From assembly GCA_041493035.1 (NCBI GenBank), contig JBGPYB010000035.1, forward strand, positions 1 to 33,114: 33,114 nt of DNA, given 5' to 3'. How positions within the stretch are numbered: the stretch's first letter is position 1; each line of letters begins with the position of its first letter. The DNA comes from JBGPYB01 sp041493035 (GTDB taxonomy: Bacteria; Acidobacteriota; Vicinamibacteria; Fen-336). Below, one piece after another: positions 1-9,966 of this stretch. The translations under genes were made by a program, and so were the position numbers. Below the pieces are notes generated by a model. The model worked only from the letters and a program-made list of their open reading frames with translations, had not been told where the DNA came from and made no database searches.

Positions 1-989
1 TCCCCCAGGGGCGGCACCGAGACGTCCCGCATGTTCGACGCCGTGTCGGGGCGGACGCCGAACAGCTTGTACTTCCGGGCCTCGTCGGCCTTGCCGGCCT
101 TCACCAGCTCGACGTACCTGCGGAACATCGTCCGGATGACTTCGAGGGACGTGCCGACGCAGTCATTCCGAAAGTCCACGAGTGCTATCCGCTGAACGTC
201 CGCCGGTCGGGTCGCCGCGAAGGCCATGGTCGCCTCAGCCGTGTCCCCCAGGAAACAGGCGATGGCCGCGTGGGCGACGGTCCCTCCGCCGGCTCCTCCC
301 CACCAGTCCCCCTGGGCGTCGGTGGAAACGTAGGCCGAGAGGCTCTTGCCGAAGTTCTGGTTGAAGAGCTGGACGGCGATCTGGTAGGCGTAGCCATCGG
401 CGGCCTGAACCTCGTGGGCGTCGAATCGGGCGGGAAAGAAGAGAACCTGCTTCCCGCGCGCGGCCTTCATCACCTCGTAGACGTTGGTGGCCACGCGGCT
501 GCCCCGACCCAGCGCCCCGAGGGTGGGGGTCTCGAGGACGGCGAAGTCCCTGTAGCGACCCCGGACCTTCATGACCGGAGTCACGTTCTGGGGATCCCCT
601 TCGTAGGCCGCCTCGCTTCCGTCGGGGACCGCCCAGACCTCCATCTGCTCGAAGGTGTTGACGAATGTCCCTTTGTCGTCGAAGTATCCCGTGCACTCGG
701 CGAGCATGGCCACGGCCTTGTCGACGCCGACGATCACGCAGGAGGGCTGCCGCCGCGGGAACCACTGCATCTCGACCTCGATGGAACCGACGTCCACGTT
801 CCGCAGGTCGACCTCGATGTCCGAGAGATCGGGGGCGGTGCCGCCGAAACGGTATCCGAGCTTCGCCAGCTCCGCCAGGGTCCGGGCGATGTTGATGAAG
901 TACTTGTCCGAGTACCACCCTTGCCGCATCCGCTCCACGTCCAGCTTGAAGACGGCGGGGGGGAGCCTTCGGCGGTCGAAGATGCTCAT
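1..989 (-). CDS. pncB: Nicotinate phosphoribosyltransferase (partial, C-terminus beyond window)
   Basis: My reverse-strand translation gives an open frame of 329 codons running off the left edge. It begins MSIFDRRRLPPAVFKLDVER. The family joins nicotinate to PRPP to make nicotinate mononucleotide in the cytoplasmic NAD salvage (Preiss-Handler) route. Features that fit are EVEMQ near residue 72, a PVMKVRG segment with LETPTLG after it, a FPARFDAHE segment, and FGVRPDTASNMRD near the truncated end, which resembles the family's phosphate-binding VRxDT motif. The missing part should be the last 50-80 residues. The start ATG (987-989) lies 6 bases after a CATAAT box, so the mRNA is probably leaderless. 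It is divergent from the histidine kinase. The family call is from motif recall, without an alignment. Confidence 0.82.
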   Translation of the reverse strand, partial: MSIFDRRRLPPAVFKLDVERMRQGWYSDKYFINIARTLAELAKLGYRFGGTAPDLSDIEVDLRNVDVGSIEVEMQWFPRRQPSCVIVGVDKAVAMLAECTGYFDDKGTFVNTFEQMEVWAVPDGSEAAYEGDPQNVTPVMKVRGRYRDFAVLETPTLGALGRGSRVATNVYEVMKAARGKQVLFFPARFDAHEVQAADGYAYQIAVQLFNQNFGKSLSAYVSTDAQGDWWGGAGGGTVAHAAIACFLGDTAEATMAFAATRPADVQRIALVDFRNDCVGTSLEVIRTMFRRYVELVKAGKADEARKYKLFGVRPDTASNMRDVSVPPLG

Positions 990-995
990 GCCGCG

Positions 996-1001
996 ATTAT
1001 G
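996..1001 (-). promoter_or_regulatory. -10 box of the nicotinate phosphoribosyltransferase gene
   Basis: On the minus strand CATAAT sits 6 bases upstream of the ATG at 989. That spacing puts the transcription start at or next to the start codon, implying a leaderless mRNA. No good -35 hexamer is visible 17 bases further upstream. Confidence 0.5.
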
Positions 1002-1062
1002 CAGGATTCCAGGGCACGCGAGCGACCGGCTCGCGGTAAACTCGTAGTCAACCTACTCATTC

Positions 1063-3822
1063 ATGGGAAGCCGTCGGTCGATGCACTTTGACGCTCGCCT
1101 CTACCGGAAAGGGCAGTGGATCACCGCCTTCAGCCGTTGGGTTTGCCTCGCCCTGAGCCTCATTGCCCTGACCCTTCTCTGGAGCAGTCCGAGGACGCGT
1201 CCTCTGCCGGCCCTTGCCGTGCTCCTTGGTTACGGCGTCCTCAACCTGCTGAGCCCGCTGCTCGAGGGCCGCTTCCAGAAGCGCAGCCTTCGCATCGCCC
1301 ACGACGTCGCCGACGCCCTGGCCGTCGGGCTGGGAGCCGCGTTCTCGGGGGGCATGGGAAGCCCCATCTGGCTGCTCCTGTACCTGAACGTCGTCGCGGT
1401 CTCCGTGCGCGGAGGTTTGGTCCATGCCATGGTCATGGGCGCCCTCGACGCGACCATCATCATGGTGCTGACGTGGCTGACGCCCGGAGGCGAGGGGGGC
1501 CTCCACGCCCTGACACTGCTCTGGTGCGCCTTTCTCGGGGGCACCATGAGCTCCTATCTCCATGATGTCCAGCGACGACTCTCGAATGCCAACGAGGAGC
1601 TGTCCTCGAAGAACGAACAGCTCGTGGCCACGCTGGCGGCAGAGGAATCGGGACGGCGGGAACAAGATCAGGCCATGGCGCGCCTCCGCGAGTCTGAAGA
1701 GCGCTACCGCAGGCTCCTCGAGAGGATCCAGGACGGCGTCGTCATCATCCAGGAAGGGCGCGTCGCCTACGCGAACCGGGTCTTCGCACAGATGGCAGGC
1801 GAGACTCCGGAGGCTCTCGTGGGCATGGACTTCCGTGACCTTTCCCCGGCCGAGGACCGGAAGGATCTTTCGGAGCGTTACGCGCACTGGGAGGAAAGCC
1901 AGGCCATGGCGGGGATCCTCGATTCCCGTCTCGTTTCGAAGGACGGAAGCATTCGGCTGGTGAGCCTGCGGGCCGGGTCGGTGGACTTCCAGGGCAAGCG
2001 CGCGATCATCACGACGGTGCGGGACATCACCCGCCAGAGGGAGATGGAGCAGGAGGTCAAAGCCCACGTTGAGCGACTGGCCGCCGTCAACGAGATCGCC
2101 AACGCGGTGAACCTGAACCTGACCATCGAGGACATCTTCCACGTTGCGGCCGGCGAGGCGCGCCGACTGGTCCCGTTCGACCGCTTGACGATCGCGCTCC
2201 TCTCGGCGGAGGACCCGACGGTCGAGGTCGTGGCCGTCGGCGCCGGGGCGAAGCGGGTCCGGGCCCCGTTTGGGCGCGACGAGGTTGCCTGGGCTTTCAG
2301 GCGGCCGATGGCGTGGTGTCACGGCGGCGAGGAGCCTCCACCCCACCTGGTTCAAGGCCTCATGGCCGAATCGGGGATCCTGGCCATCGCGACCGTGCCG
2401 CTCGTCTCCAAGGACCGGATCATCGGCTCGATGAACCTGGGGCGTCTCAAGGCCGTCCCCTTCTCGGCCTCGGACCTGGCCGTGATGGAGCCCGTGGCGC
2501 GCCACATCGCCATCGCCCTCGACAACGCGCGACTTCTGGAGGCCGTGACGCGCCGCGGCCGGGAGTTCGAGTCCCTCCTCCAGATCGGACGCGGCATCGT
2601 GGAGCGCCTCGAGTTGTCCGAGCTGCTTCCCCTGGTGACGCGCAGCGTCAACCGCATCATGGGGACCCAGCTCTGCGCGTTGCTCCTGCGCCACGGAGAC
2701 GAGCTTCGGCTTGCAGCTCACGAGGGACTCGACGCCGAAGTGGTGCGGGCCTTCGACGGGCTCCGGGTGGGGGACAGCCTCTCGGGATGGGTGGCCCAGC
2801 ATGGCCGGCCCCTGGCGGTGCCCGACATGAAGAAAGACCCGCGAGCCAAGTTCGCGGACATCACGGAGCGTCACGGCTACAGGTCGTTCCTCTGCGTCCC
2901 CCTCCGAAGAGGGACCGAGTCGATCGGCACCCTCGAGGTGGTCACCAAAGAGCCGCGACGCTTCGGCGCCGATGAACAGGAGCTGATGACGGCCTTCGCG
3001 GACCAGGCCGCCGTCGCCATAGAAAACGCCCGCCTCTTCGAGGAAGCCCGCAGGAACCTCGCGACCACCGAGGAGGCCAACGCCCGACTCGAAGAGTTGG
3101 ACCACTTGCGCCGTCAGTACCTTCGGAACATGAGCCACGAGTTCCGCACACCCCTCACGATCATCAAGGGATACGTTGAGTACTTGTCGGAGGCCGGGCT
3201 TCCCGACGAGCGCGCCTTCCGCGACGTCATGAAGGTCCTAAGTGAGAGCTCCGACCGCGTCATCGACCTGGTCGACACCCTGATCGAGGTGAGCCGTGTC
3301 GAGCAGGGGACGCCCCAGGAAACTCTCCAAATCCAGAGTGTCGACATCAAGGACCTGGCCCTCAGCTCTCTCGAGCCGCTCAGGGCCCTCGCCGACAAGA
3401 AGGAAGTCTCCCTCGACCTCGATTTCCCAGACGAGGTCCTCACGGTCAAGGGCGACGGCGGGTTGCTCTCGCAGATGGTGCGAAAGCTCGTCGACAACGC
3501 CGTGAAGTACAGCCTCAAGGGAAGTCGCGTGGTGATCCGGGTCCGCGGCGAGAAGGGCACGCTGTCGCTGGAGGTCGAGGATTCGGGGATCGGCATCGCG
3601 CCGGAGCACGTCCCCAGGATCTTCGACAAGTTCTACACGGTGGACGGAAGCCTCACCCGCCGTGTCGGCGGCACGGGAGTAGGGCTCTACCTCGTGCGCG
3701 AGATCGTGCGCCTCCACAATGGCTCGGTGAACGTCCGGAGCCGCCCCGGAGGCGGGAGCATCTTCTCCGTGAAGCTGCCGCGGGACTTCGAGACGACGCG
3801 GTCCGAAGCGGCGCTCGCGTGA
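1063..3822 (+). CDS. Membrane-bound multi-sensor histidine kinase (PAS-GAF-GAF-HisKA-HATPase)
   Basis: A 919-residue sensor kinase. Residues about 15-165 contain roughly five hydrophobic segments forming a membrane sensor. A coiled coil (about 165-210) follows, then a PAS domain (about 211-330), GAF domain 1 (about 340-487), GAF domain 2 (about 497-655), a HisKA dimerisation domain and a HATPase_c domain. The phospho-acceptor is His692 in MSHEFRTPL. The ATP lid shows an N box (KLVDNAVKYS), Asp840 in DSGIGI and GGTGVGLYLV, so it should be active. No receiver domain is fused and no response regulator is adjacent, so the partner is elsewhere. An alternative ATG at 1081 is better placed behind a GGGAAG ribosome-binding site (1065-1070); a TAAACT box lies at 1036-1041. 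Its stop overlaps the next gene's start by four bases (GTGA), so the aminopeptidase is translationally coupled to it. Confidence 0.93.
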   Translation: MGSRRSMHFDARLYRKGQWITAFSRWVCLALSLIALTLLWSSPRTRPLPALAVLLGYGVLNLLSPLLEGRFQKRSLRIAHDVADALAVGLGAAFSGGMGSPIWLLLYLNVVAVSVRGGLVHAMVMGALDATIIMVLTWLTPGGEGGLHALTLLWCAFLGGTMSSYLHDVQRRLSNANEELSSKNEQLVATLAAEESGRREQDQAMARLRESEERYRRLLERIQDGVVIIQEGRVAYANRVFAQMAGETPEALVGMDFRDLSPAEDRKDLSERYAHWEESQAMAGILDSRLVSKDGSIRLVSLRAGSVDFQGKRAIITTVRDITRQREMEQEVKAHVERLAAVNEIANAVNLNLTIEDIFHVAAGEARRLVPFDRLTIALLSAEDPTVEVVAVGAGAKRVRAPFGRDEVAWAFRRPMAWCHGGEEPPPHLVQGLMAESGILAIATVPLVSKDRIIGSMNLGRLKAVPFSASDLAVMEPVARHIAIALDNARLLEAVTRRGREFESLLQIGRGIVERLELSELLPLVTRSVNRIMGTQLCALLLRHGDELRLAAHEGLDAEVVRAFDGLRVGDSLSGWVAQHGRPLAVPDMKKDPRAKFADITERHGYRSFLCVPLRRGTESIGTLEVVTKEPRRFGADEQELMTAFADQAAVAIENARLFEEARRNLATTEEANARLEELDHLRRQYLRNMSHEFRTPLTIIKGYVEYLSEAGLPDERAFRDVMKVLSESSDRVIDLVDTLIEVSRVEQGTPQETLQIQSVDIKDLALSSLEPLRALADKKEVSLDLDFPDEVLTVKGDGGLLSQMVRKLVDNAVKYSLKGSRVVIRVRGEKGTLSLEVEDSGIGIAPEHVPRIFDKFYTVDGSLTRRVGGTGVGLYLVREIVRLHNGSVNVRSRPGGGSIFSVKLPRDFETTRSEAALA

Positions 3823-6401
3823 AGCAGAGCACCTTGCTGCTCGCCGCACTCCTGGCCGTTCTCCTGGGCTCGTCGGCGACGATGGCGGCTCCTGCCGCCG
3901 ACGCAGGCTCACTCCTCGATGGCCTCGAGGCCGCGTGGCGCGACCACGACGCCGGGAAGTACATGGACCTCTGGGATCTGGAGGATCCTGAAGCGCTGCG
4001 TCTCGAAGCGGCGTTCGCGATGGACACCGTCGCGGCGGCGACCAGCCACCTGGTTCTGCAGCGCCCGGCGGGAATCCCTGCGAGCGTCGAGCAGGCACGG
4101 GCGGTGGCTCAAGTCGTCCAGATCAGCGAACCCCGGGCGCGCATCGAGCAGTGGGCCTTCACCCTCCGAAGGACCCCGCGAGGGTGGGCGATCGTGGACC
4201 GCAGGTCCTCGGGGAACATCGAGGGGCTCCTCCACCTCTCCCTGGACAGGGCGGGCTTCCGGGCCGAGGGCCTGACCTTGAAGCTCGAGGATTTCGAGCT
4301 GCGTATGGCCCTCGGGACCCTCTTCACGTCGCCCCCCGCCCTTGGCCCAACAGCCCTCGTCTTCGTGGGAGAGGGAACTGTCCACTACCGGCCTCGGCCC
4401 GCGACCGAACGGGAGCAGCTCCGACAGTTCGCGGGGAGCCCTGAACTGGACACCCGTGTGAAGGCGGCCTACGTCCGCATCGCGCCGGCAGCTCTCCCCA
4501 ACCTCCTCGTGCCGGCCGTGCTGGAGCCCGACCCCGGCGCCGAGGCCCGCTTCCCTGCGGCCGAGCGCTTCTTCCGCGCCCAATCGTCGCAAGCGTTCGT
4601 CCTCGACGGAAGCCTTCCGGGCTCTCCCTGGTGGGTCACGCCCGGAGGCTCCGATTCCATCGTGGTCTTCGACGCGGGCCGCAAGGGCCTCTTGACCTAC
4701 GCCATCAACCAGAGCCTTCCGGAGGCCATCAGCCTCTTCGATCGAGCACGGCGGCTCCAGGTGTGCAGCTATCCGTCCGGGGGGCGGGAGCCGCGCTACA
4801 ACGAAGACGACGGCCGGGAGGCCGACGTGCTCCATCACGATCTGCGCGTCCGCTTCGATCCGCGGTCGGGAACGCTGAAGGGCCAGGATACGCTTAGGCT
4901 TCGCCTCCTCACGGGAACGAACACGCTGCGGATGCGCCTTGACGACTCACTCAAGGTCGAATCGATCGTTTCGAAAGAGGCGGGCGGTCATCTGTTCTTC
5001 AGGGTGCGGAACCAGAACAGCCTCATGGTTTCCCTCGGCCCTCTCACGGGCTCGACCGATGAGGTTTCGATAACCGTGCGCTACCCGGGCGCGTTCAGCC
5101 CGGAGCCCGTGGAGAACGAGGTCATCCAGGCGCCGTCGACCACGCTTCGGACGGCCCCCCCGGGGCTCGCGGAAGACGACGTCCAGATCGAGCGCGTGCA
5201 GGTCTTCTCCAATCGCAACGCCTGGTACCCTCAGGTCGGCACCGACGACTACGCTCCTGCGTCGCTACGTCTCGAGGTGCCTGTCGGCTTCGCCTCCCTG
5301 ACGGGGGGGGAGCGCACTGCCTCCCGGGTCGAGGGAGACCAGGTGGTGAGCGAGTTCCGCCAGGAGCAGCCGAGCAAGTACTTGAGCGTTGCCGTGGGAC
5401 GCTTCCTTCCCGTCGGGACGCGCCAGGAAGGGCCCGTGACGCTGTCCGCCTTTGCCGTGAGCCGGTCCCGGCAGGAGACCAGCCAGGACATGGACCGGGC
5501 GGCGGACATCCTTCGGTTTTTCGCAGAGGAGTTCGGACCATGCCCGTACCCTTTCATCAACCTCCTGGCCATCGAAGGTTCGAGCCCCGGCGGCCACAGC
5601 CCCCCCGGCATGGTGATCCTCGCGCGCAGGCCGTCGACGCTTCACCGCCAGTTCCGCGACGACCCGACCAACTTCAGCGACATTCCCGGCTTCTTCCTGG
5701 CCCACGAACTGGCTCACCAGTGGTGGGGGCAGGGAGTCGGCCCCGAGAACTACCGCGAGCGGTGGCTCTCCGAGGGAGCGGCGCAGTACGCGGCCGCTCT
5801 ATGGACGCGTCATGCGCTGGGAGAGGACGTCTTCCGGGGGGTCCTGAAGCGGATGGGGCGATGGGCGTCGCAGGAGGCTCACAAGGGCCCGATCAATCTC
5901 GGACATCGCCTGGGTCACGTCCGAGGAGACGCCGAAGCCTTCCGGGCCGTCGTCTACGACAAGGGGGGTTACGTTCTCCACATGCTACGCGGCATCGTGG
6001 GCGACGAACCGTTTCGGCGGGCCCTCGTTTCGTTCCAGGAGTCCCATCGCTTTGCGAAGGCCGGGACCGACGACCTGCGGGAGGCGCTCGAGAGTGCTTC
6101 GGGATTGGACCTTTCGGCATACTTCCAACAATGGATTTTCGGTACTGAGCTCCCGCGCCTGCGTTTCACCCACCGCTCGACGAAGACCAGCTCCGAGCAA
6201 AGGACCGACATCGACGTGCGGGGAGAGAACCTTCCCGGGCCCCTACCTCTGGAGCTCGCCGTCGTCCACCAGTCCGGGCGCTCGACAGAGCGTGTGACCC
6301 TGCCCCCCGAAGGGAAGCGCTTTACCGTGATCACCCCAACGGCACCCCGAAGGGTCGAGATCAACGCCGACCGAGGGCTCCTGGCCACGGTGGGCTCGTA
6401 G
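3819..6401 (+). CDS. Exported M1-family (gluzincin) metallo-aminopeptidase
   Basis: An 860-residue protein with an N-terminal signal peptide (KQST then a leucine/alanine-rich stretch, likely cleaved near residue 25), so it acts in the periplasm or outside the cell. The zinc site is complete: HELAH at residues 629-633 and a third ligand, Glu652, exactly 18 residues later (HExxHx18E), the M1 signature. A GGHSPPGM segment upstream occupies the place of the GAMEN-type exopeptidase loop but does not match it, so substrate handling may differ from classical aminopeptidase N. Residues about 30-330 are an unrecognised N-terminal region; residues about 340-480 look like the M1 beta-sheet domain. The start codon is GTG inside a GTGA overlap with the histidine kinase stop, so the two are one operon. 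Which signal links a sensor kinase to a secreted peptidase is unknown. Confidence 0.9.
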   Translation: MKQSTLLLAALLAVLLGSSATMAAPAADAGSLLDGLEAAWRDHDAGKYMDLWDLEDPEALRLEAAFAMDTVAAATSHLVLQRPAGIPASVEQARAVAQVVQISEPRARIEQWAFTLRRTPRGWAIVDRRSSGNIEGLLHLSLDRAGFRAEGLTLKLEDFELRMALGTLFTSPPALGPTALVFVGEGTVHYRPRPATEREQLRQFAGSPELDTRVKAAYVRIAPAALPNLLVPAVLEPDPGAEARFPAAERFFRAQSSQAFVLDGSLPGSPWWVTPGGSDSIVVFDAGRKGLLTYAINQSLPEAISLFDRARRLQVCSYPSGGREPRYNEDDGREADVLHHDLRVRFDPRSGTLKGQDTLRLRLLTGTNTLRMRLDDSLKVESIVSKEAGGHLFFRVRNQNSLMVSLGPLTGSTDEVSITVRYPGAFSPEPVENEVIQAPSTTLRTAPPGLAEDDVQIERVQVFSNRNAWYPQVGTDDYAPASLRLEVPVGFASLTGGERTASRVEGDQVVSEFRQEQPSKYLSVAVGRFLPVGTRQEGPVTLSAFAVSRSRQETSQDMDRAADILRFFAEEFGPCPYPFINLLAIEGSSPGGHSPPGMVILARRPSTLHRQFRDDPTNFSDIPGFFLAHELAHQWWGQGVGPENYRERWLSEGAAQYAAALWTRHALGEDVFRGVLKRMGRWASQEAHKGPINLGHRLGHVRGDAEAFRAVVYDKGGYVLHMLRGIVGDEPFRRALVSFQESHRFAKAGTDDLREALESASGLDLSAYFQQWIFGTELPRLRFTHRSTKTSSEQRTDIDVRGENLPGPLPLELAVVHQSGRSTERVTLPPEGKRFTVITPTAPRRVEINADRGLLATVGS

Positions 6402-6429
6402 CCCCCTCGTCGCGCGGTCGCGGCCCTCA

Positions 6430-6951
6430 CTATCGGAAGCTCGAGCGCCGCCCTTCTTCCTGGATGTCGGAGACCGATTGCTGCGCGGCGGCGAGCTGCT
6501 TCTTGGCATCATCCAGGCGCCCGAGCTGCGTCGTTCGGGCCGGACCGTAGAGGGGCTGGGACACGTCGTTCAGGCCGCGCTGGATCATATCGATCTGGCC
6601 GCTCAGACGCGTGACGTCCTCGTTGGCCTTGGCGAGACGATCACGCCAGGCCTTTTCCTGCTCCGCGCGAATCTCGTCGGGGGTCTTCGGCTTGGGGGCG
6701 CTTTCCTTCCCGGCCTTCGGGGCCCCGGCCTCGGGAGACGCCGCGGCCGCGTCGGGAACGGCAGCCGCGGTGTCGCGCGGACGCGTTGCGCCGGCGCGAC
6801 GAAGGTCCTCTTCGGTAAAGGTGCGTCCCGACTTGGCCTTCCGCCGCTCTTTTTCCTTTGCGGCGACTTCGGCGAGGCTTTGTGCGCGGGTGGTCGCGGG
6901 GAGCAGAAGCGCCGCAGCCGTAAGGGCCACGGTGAGAGGGAGGATACGCAT
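6430..6951 (-). CDS. Secreted coiled-coil protein of unknown function (paralogue A)
   Basis: A 173-residue protein beginning MRILPLTVAL with a clear signal peptide ending at about TRAQS. A basic segment (AKEKERRKAKSGRTFTEEDL) follows, then a low-complexity Ala/Pro linker (about residues 57-90) and a C-terminal charged helical region (about 90-165) predicted to form a coiled coil. No catalytic motif is visible. I chose ATG 6951 rather than the in-frame TTG at 6960 because a GGAGG ribosome-binding site sits 9 bases before it at 6961-6965. It is the downstream sister of the gene at 6990-7529, with which it shares the SLAE opening, the xDDL or EEDL box and the C-terminal helix pattern. I recall similar short proteins from Acidobacteria-like genomes, but no function. 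A periplasmic structural or envelope role is only a guess. Confidence 0.78.
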   Translation of the reverse strand: MRILPLTVALTAAALLLPATTRAQSLAEVAAKEKERRKAKSGRTFTEEDLRRAGATRPRDTAAAVPDAAAASPEAGAPKAGKESAPKPKTPDEIRAEQEKAWRDRLAKANEDVTRLSGQIDMIQRGLNDVSQPLYGPARTTQLGRLDDAKKQLAAAQQSVSDIQEEGRRSSFR

Positions 6952-6960
6952 GATCGTCAA

Positions 6961-6965
6961 CCTCC
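6961..6965 (-). promoter_or_regulatory. Ribosome-binding site deciding the start of paralogue A
   Basis: GGAGG on the minus strand, 9 bases before ATG 6951. It supports that ATG over the upstream TTG at 6960, which would lie almost on top of it. A TAGAGT box at 6987-6992, overlapping the upstream stop codon, could supply an internal promoter. Confidence 0.6.
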
Positions 6966-6989
6966 GAGGATTCGAAGGGGCGGTGGACT

Positions 6990-7529
6990 CTATCGCGAGG
7001 CCGACGCGCCGAGACGACGCGCCTCCTCCTCCAGATCGCCGACTTTCTGCCGGGCCGTCGCCAGCTCGGCGGCGCCATCGTCAAGGAATTTCTGCAACGC
7101 CGCGCGGCGGGTGCCGTAGCTGTAGTTCGTGATGTCGCCGAGCTCGCGCTGAGCGTCGGCCATCGTCTTCTCGATCAGCGCGATCCGCTTCTGCTCTTCC
7201 GGCACCTGCTTCTGGATGGCGTCGCGCCTCTCGGCGCGCGCCTGCTCTTCGGTCTTTTCGCCCTTGGCAGTCTTACCGTCGCCCTTGGCCGCGCTCTCCG
7301 AAGAGGGCGCGGTAGCGGAGGAGGTTGTGGCACTTCCGCCCCCGCCGCCCTTGAGGTCGTCGTTGCCGAAGGACTTGGACGGCGTGCCGCCCGCCGCTCG
7401 CCGGGACGCTCGTTCCTTCTTGGCTTTCTCGGCCTTCTCGGCCAGCGAAACATCCGTGGACCCCGACGACTGAGACCACGCCGGAAGTGCTACGAGCACC
7501 AATGCCAGTACCGTCAATGCCCGCTTCAT
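6990..7529 (-). CDS. Secreted coiled-coil protein of unknown function (paralogue B)
   Basis: A 179-residue protein beginning MKRALTVLALVLVALPAWSQ, a typical signal peptide with cleavage near AWSQ. It then has a basic helical stretch with SLAEKAEKAKKER, a FGNDDLKGGGGG segment, a Ser/Ala/Lys-rich linker (about residues 60-95) and a C-terminal heptad-like region (about 95-170) containing NYSYGTRRAALQKFLDD. It aligns by eye with paralogue A over the start and the last 80 residues. ATG 7529 is preferred over the in-frame ATG 7538 because the latter begins inside a perfect TATAAT box (7537-7542); from 7529 the spacing is 7 bases, which suggests a leaderless mRNA. It lies 36 bases downstream of the Ser/Thr kinase gene and may be its partner or target. 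No function can be assigned. Confidence 0.78.
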   Translation of the reverse strand: MKRALTVLALVLVALPAWSQSSGSTDVSLAEKAEKAKKERASRRAAGGTPSKSFGNDDLKGGGGGSATTSSATAPSSESAAKGDGKTAKGEKTEEQARAERRDAIQKQVPEEQKRIALIEKTMADAQRELGDITNYSYGTRRAALQKFLDDGAAELATARQKVGDLEEEARRLGASASR

Positions 7530-7536
7530 GGGGTTC

Positions 7537-7542
7537 ATTATA
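7537..7542 (-). promoter_or_regulatory. Consensus TATAAT -10 box before paralogue B
   Basis: A perfect TATAAT on the minus strand, 7 bases before ATG 7529. It lies between the kinase stop and this gene, so the two coiled-coil genes can be transcribed separately from the kinase. The upstream in-frame ATG 7538 overlaps the box and cannot be in a transcript started from it. Confidence 0.65.
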
Positions 7543-7565
7543 CGCCCAGAAAGAACGAGCGGCCG

Positions 7566-9509
<1,944 letters not shown>

Positions 9510-9569
9510 TCGGTTGTCTCGCTGGTTGTAGCGACATCATTCTAGGTCAGGAGCGCGGCCTCGTCCATG

Positions 9570-9578
9570 TGCTATCGT
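9570..9578 (+). promoter_or_regulatory. Extended -10 promoter of acpS
   Basis: TGCTATCGT is an extended -10 (TGn followed by TATCGT) ending 7 bases before GTG 9586. It indicates a leaderless transcript and makes the upstream GTG 9577, which lies inside the box, an unlikely start. Confidence 0.5.
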
Positions 9579-9585
9579 GCCGCGC

Positions 9586-9966
9586 GTGGTCATCGGCTTG
9601 GGAATCGACCTCGTCGAGTTGGGACGCGTGGAGGAGTCGCTCGCTCGCTGGGGGGATCGCCTCGTCGAGAAACTGATGGACGCGCCTGAAGCCGACGCAC
9701 TTCCGACGGAGCCGAGCGACCGCGCTTTCGCCCTCGCTCTGGCCATCGCCGGGAAAGAGGCCGTCAGCAAGGCCCTCGGGACGGGGTGGAGCCGGGGCGT
9801 GCAGTGGCGTCACGTGGTCGTGTCGCCTGGGCCGCCGGCCCCCACAGCTCGGCTCCTGGGGCGCGCTTCCGCTGTGGCCCGCGGCCTGGGCTCGTCGGGA
9901 GCCGGAGACTTGATCTTCGACCTGCGCGGGAACCTCGTCCTCGCCGAATACCGACTCCTCTCGTGA
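9586..9966 (+). CDS. acpS: Holo-[acyl-carrier-protein] synthase
   Basis: A 126-residue protein matching AcpS, which transfers 4'-phosphopantetheine from CoA to the serine of acyl carrier protein for fatty-acid synthesis. The N-terminal IGLGIDLVELGRVEE carries the magnesium-binding Asp, and AGKEAVSKALGTG carries the second acidic ligand; both are family hallmarks, and the length is normal. I chose GTG 9586 because the protein then starts VVIGLGID, as AcpS proteins usually do, and because it sits 7 bases after an extended -10 box; GTG 9577 would add three residues. Its TGA stop overlaps the ATG of the MFS gene (TGATG), so the two are translationally coupled, although no functional link between them is evident. 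Confidence 0.9.
   Translation: MVIGLGIDLVELGRVEESLARWGDRLVEKLMDAPEADALPTEPSDRAFALALAIAGKEAVSKALGTGWSRGVQWRHVVVSPGPPAPTARLLGRASAVARGLGSSGAGDLIFDLRGNLVLAEYRLLS

Noticed and set aside
1057..3138. 693-residue minus-strand open frame opposite the histidine kinase
   Set aside because: Composition rich in His, Asp, Gly, Arg and Val and no domain; it is the antisense shadow of a well-supported kinase, as expected in GC-rich DNA.
6392..6404. GGGCT-CGT-AGCCC hairpin at the end of the aminopeptidase gene as a terminator
   Set aside because: Only 5 base pairs, it includes the stop codon and has no T-run, so it cannot be supported as an intrinsic terminator.
9786..9965. 60-residue N-terminal extension of the MFS transporter
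   Set aside because: It overlaps acpS, is Arg/Pro-rich and lacks membrane or signal character; ATG 9966 is directly coupled to the acpS stop.
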